Assembly (NCBI RefSeq): GCF_900111745.1
Contig: NZ_FOIJ01000019.1
Coordinates: forward strand, 101,532-165,531
Direction: 5' to 3'
Length of the DNA: 64,000 nt
Origin: Stigmatella erecta
GTDB taxonomy: Bacteria > Myxococcota > Myxococcia > Myxococcales > Myxococcaceae
Numbering within the stretch: position 1 is the stretch's first letter; every line of letters starts with the position of its first letter. The notes beneath the pieces were generated by a model, which ran no database searches, had not been told where the DNA came from, and was given only the letters and a program-made list of their open reading frames with translations. Below are positions 61,709-64,000 of the stretch, piece by piece. A program made the position numbers and the translations under genes.

Positions 61709-62743
61709 TCAGTTCGGCGAGGTGGGCTCCGGGGCTGGCACGAAGACGCGCAGCGCGGAGGGCATCAGCTCGAAGCGCATGGGCGTCCGGCCGATCAGCT
61801 CTCCGTCCGCGTTCACCTCCTGCGAGGGCTCGGCCTCCACGAGCAGCCGGGCGGTCTGCAGGGTGGTGACGGACGGGTGCTCCACATGCTCCCCGTTGCG
61901 CAGCGAGAACGCCACGCGCGCCAGGGTGGACAAGTCCTGGAGGTGGCCGAGCCCCGTGCCCTCCCGGCCCGCGTCCACCGACGGCGCGGTGATGGCGTAC
62001 ACGTGCAGCACGCGGTCATCGAGCGCCGCGTCGGGCGCCACCATGTTGCCGGCGCCGTGGTAGCGGCCATTGCCCACCACGAGCTGCAGCACATCCAGCT
62101 CCAGCTCCTGTGTGCTGGTTTTCAGCCGGACATGGAACGGCTGGTGCTCCCAGACCTCGGCGGCGGCGGCGACCGGGTAGGCCAGCTTGCCGATGCGCTG
62201 CTTGAGCCGCTTGTTGAGCCGCTTGGCGATGGCGGTGGCCAGCCCCAGGCTCGCCGCGTTCAGGAAGGGCCGGCCGTTGGCGAGCCCCACGTCCACCCGG
62301 GCCGAGTAGCCCTGGGCGATGACCGCGCAAGCGGCCTCGATGGTGTCCGGAATGCCCAGGGAGCGCGCGAAGTCATTGCCCGTGCCGAGCGGCAACACCC
62401 CCAGCGTCACGTTCTGGCCGAGCAGGGGCTTGAGGACACAGCTCAGCGTGCCGTCGCCCCCGCCCACGAGGATGCGCCGCGCGCCGCGCTGCACGGCCTC
62501 GCTCAGCACCTGCGGCATGCGGCGCGGCTGGGTGAGGGCATGGCAGTCCATCAGCTCCACGCCCTGGGTGGTGAGCGCTTGGCGGGCTGCCTCGAAGGCC
62601 TCCTGTCCCGAGCGCGACTTCGTGTTCACCACCAACACGGCGGGCCCTTCGTCGAGCGCACGCCGCTGTGGGGGAGCAATGAGAGCCGTTTCCAGGGTGA
62701 GATCCTCCTTCTTTCCGGCGATGGAATGTGCGCACGGCCACAC
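61709..62743 (-). CDS. diacylglycerol/lipid kinase family protein (YegS-like)
   Basis: Up to 344 residues. The catalytic domain starts near PAVLVVNTKSRSG. It has GGGDGTLSCVLKPLLG (the GGDGT motif), LPLGTGNDFARSLGIP and SLGLATAIAKRLNKRLKQRIG. These place it in the DAGK_cat superfamily (YegS/BmrU), which phosphorylates lipid substrates. GTG 62743 is the longest standard start, but a better-placed AGGAGG lies 8 bp before a CTG at 62695, in frame, which may be the true start of a 328-residue protein. No membrane helix. Confidence 0.88.
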   Translation of the reverse strand: MWPCAHSIAGKKEDLTLETALIAPPQRRALDEGPAVLVVNTKSRSGQEAFEAARQALTTQGVELMDCHALTQPRRMPQVLSEAVQRGARRILVGGGDGTLSCVLKPLLGQNVTLGVLPLGTGNDFARSLGIPDTIEAACAVIAQGYSARVDVGLANGRPFLNAASLGLATAIAKRLNKRLKQRIGKLAYPVAAAAEVWEHQPFHVRLKTSTQELELDVLQLVVGNGRYHGAGNMVAPDAALDDRVLHVYAITAPSVDAGREGTGLGHLQDLSTLARVAFSLRNGEHVEHPSVTTLQTARLLVEAEPSQEVNADGELIGRTPMRFELMPSALRVFVPAPEPTSPN

Positions 62744-62848
62744 CGGAGGAGAAGGGGGGATGCACAGAACGCGTCCCCGCCTGGGTGGGGAAAGGGAGCA
62801 GAGGGGGGGAGCGCTGAACGCCAGGGCAGTCCCAGCCGGCCCGGTGTT

Positions 62849-63565
62849 CTAGTCGCTCTTCACCCGCTCATTCAGCCAGGGCACGAACGTGCTCAACACG
62901 TCCGGACGCGGGTTCTGCAGGGTGATGGGCCCCTCCTGCTGCTCGGGGAAGAGGATCGGTTCGAGCGGGATGTCGATCCGGCCCTCCAGGGTCAGCGCGC
63001 TGGGCAGCGTCAGGCAGTAGGTGAGGGGCGTGAACCGGCTGAACGTCTTGTACACCAGGAGGTACTGCTGGCCTTGCTGGACCCAGTACCCGGCGATCGC
63101 CGTCCCGGTCTCGAGCGCGTTCTGGTAGGTCTCGGTCATGACGTGCTCGAGGGTGCGGTCCTCCCGGATGTCCGTCAGGCTCAGCGGATACCCGTACCCA
63201 TACGGGTAGCTGGTGTAGGCGGAGGAGTGCACATCGGACCGGATCTTCACCAACTGGGAGGCCTGCGCGGTGACCACGTAGGCGTCGTACCGGAAGTCGA
63301 GGACGCCCAGGGGCGAGCGGGTGTTGAGTTCTTCGCAGTACACCCGGCTGTCCGGTGGTGCCTCCGGGCCCGGCGCCGGCTCCGGGCTCACGGAGGTGAG
63401 CGTCACGGTGGCACGGGCCGGGGGCGTGTAGGGGAGGGGCTCCGGGGAGGGGGCCGGTTCAGGCTCGCAGGCCGTCACCTGCGCGGCGAGGAGCAGCAGG
63501 GCTCCTGTCTTCCAGAGGGAGGGGAGTGAATGGGATTCAGGGGCGAAGACGTGCAAACGCTTCAT
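62849..63565 (-). CDS. lipoprotein, unknown function
   Basis: 238 residues from ATG 63565. The signal peptide (LWKTGALLLLAAQVTAC) ends in a lipobox (V-T-A-C), so the mature cysteine should be lipidated. A Pro/Glu-rich spacer follows (EPEPAPSPEPLPYTPPA), then a folded domain with YDAYVVTAQASQLVKIRSD, SYPYGYGYPLSLTD and GYWVQQGQQYLLVYKTFSRFTPLTYCL. The family is not recognised. Upstream of the ATG is the perfect palindrome at 63601-63614. Confidence 0.75.
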   Translation of the reverse strand: MKRLHVFAPESHSLPSLWKTGALLLLAAQVTACEPEPAPSPEPLPYTPPARATVTLTSVSPEPAPGPEAPPDSRVYCEELNTRSPLGVLDFRYDAYVVTAQASQLVKIRSDVHSSAYTSYPYGYGYPLSLTDIREDRTLEHVMTETYQNALETGTAIAGYWVQQGQQYLLVYKTFSRFTPLTYCLTLPSALTLEGRIDIPLEPILFPEQQEGPITLQNPRPDVLSTFVPWLNERVKSD

Positions 63566-63600
63566 GGAATGTCTCTCAATGTGAGCCGGCCCTGAATTCA

Positions 63601-63614
63601 TGTTTGGCCAAACA
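63601..63614. promoter_or_regulatory. perfect 14-bp palindrome upstream of the lipoprotein gene
   Basis: TGTTTGGCCAAACA is a perfect 14-bp palindrome located 35 bp upstream of the lipoprotein start. It is A/T-containing in a G/C-rich background and well placed for an operator. No protein is known to bind it here. Confidence 0.45.
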
Positions 63615-63698
63615 CGCCACGCCGTCAACTGCTTTCCAAGACAATCGCCGTGAGCACATTCACCGGGAATATTCGCGGCCCCGTTCGTTCAAGCACCT

Positions 63699-63750
63699 AA
63701 AAAAGTCAGGTTTGAACGGGAGAGGCTAAAGGCAGACCTCTCCCAAACCT
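63699..63750 (-). terminator. intrinsic terminator downstream of the edge-truncated isochorismatase gene
   Basis: Read on the minus strand: AGGTTT then GGGAGAGG, an 11-base loop, CCTCTCCC, a GTTC bulge, AAACCT, then GAC and six T residues (63704 to 63699). The stem has 14 pairs with one 4-base bulge. It starts about 50 bp after the stop at 63803 and ends the upstream gene before the lipoprotein promoter. The clearest Rho-independent terminator in the window. Confidence 0.8.
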
Positions 63751-63802
63751 CACATCCTGGACGTCTCGGAAGCGCTCGTCGAGGGGGCCCGGGGGCATGC
63801 CC

Positions 63803-64000
63803 TCACGGAGCGGCTTTGAGCGCCTTGAACGTGTTGTAGCTGGTCATGAGGTTGCGGTAGTCGGGGATGTGGTTGGAGAGCAGCGAGCCCAGGCCCTCCA
63901 CGTCGCGGCGCCAGTCGCGCTGCAGCTCGCAGGCCACCGCGAACCACGTCATGAGCTGCGCGCCAGCCTGAGACATCCGGTCCCACGAGGCGTGGCGCGA
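63803..64000 (-). CDS. isochorismatase-family hydrolase, C-terminal part (enters from right edge)
   Basis: Only the last 65 codons are in the window, ending at TGA (63805 to 63803). The visible sequence SQAGAQLMTWFAVACELQRD, then VEGLGSLLSNHIPDYRNL and MTSYNTFKALKAAP, is the conserved C-terminal end of YcaC/isochorismatase-like hydrolases. The catalytic Asp, Lys and Cys are off the edge, so activity cannot be judged. It is followed on the minus strand by the terminator at 63699-63750. Confidence 0.75.
   Translation of the reverse strand, partial: SRHASWDRMSQAGAQLMTWFAVACELQRDWRRDVEGLGSLLSNHIPDYRNLMTSYNTFKALKAAP

Overview
The window is high-GC (about 70 percent by eye) bacterial chromosome with strong G/C third positions. 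It carries a PEGA-tailed Ser/Thr kinase, an FHA protein, several large hybrid histidine kinases, many Pro/Ala-rich secreted proteins and an ECF sigma/anti-sigma operon. That combination points to a myxobacterium, most likely of the Cystobacter/Stigmatella/Myxococcus side. I see no rRNA, tRNA, IS element, phage gene or CRISPR array; this looks like ordinary chromosomal backbone. About 52 protein genes are supported, two of them cut by the window edges.

Left part (1-12.6 kb): an edge-truncated flavin oxidoreductase, a STAS/SEC14-like protein, a multi-zinc-ribbon protein and a Ser/Thr kinase. A Fur-box-controlled pair (TonB-type protein plus PepSY membrane protein) probably serves iron uptake. 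A five-gene leftward run starts with glycerol kinase and continues with two paralogous lipoproteins, a pterin carbinolamine dehydratase and an outer-membrane protein. An FHA protein and a short glycine/serine-rich protein follow.

Middle left (12.7-24.5 kb): an MFS sugar porter; a potassium/proton-type antiporter with USP tail, whose 3' neighbour is an XRE repressor fused to a degenerate PTS EIIA domain; an ABC ATPase-permease-lipocalin operon (AttEFGH-like); an esterase; and a hemF operon.

Middle (25-44 kb): a tail-anchored low-complexity protein, an rpoE1-like sigma factor with zinc-finger anti-sigma and a third secreted partner, a heme-oxygenase-like di-iron candidate, a V4R-like sensor, a phospholipase D enzyme, a cupin, an RCK/cyclic-nucleotide regulator coupled to a CPA1 antiporter, a subtilisin-like protease with six Ig-like repeats, a DJ-1/PfpI protein, a MerR/TipA regulator with its own 19-bp-spacer promoter, and a membrane histidine kinase.

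Right part (44-64 kb): a 12.5-kb block of three consecutive hybrid histidine kinases. The first carries 13 exact 276-bp (92-residue) tandem units, giving about 31 HAMP-like modules, followed by GAF, kinase core and three receiver domains. The second is receiver-PAS-PAS-kinase, and the third is PAS-GAF-kinase-receiver-kinase. None of the three has an evident membrane segment, so together they look like a cytoplasmic signalling hub. Next come an EamA transporter, a lone dioxygenase beta-subunit-like protein, hrcA, a lone HExxH protein of DUF4157 type, a lipid kinase, a lipoprotein and an edge-truncated isochorismatase-family hydrolase with a clear intrinsic terminator.

The most unusual items are the poly-HAMP kinase and its neighbours, and the antiporter/XRE-EIIA unit. 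The latter's promoter holds a perfect inverted repeat over the -10 region, and the EIIA phosphoacceptor histidine is replaced by arginine.
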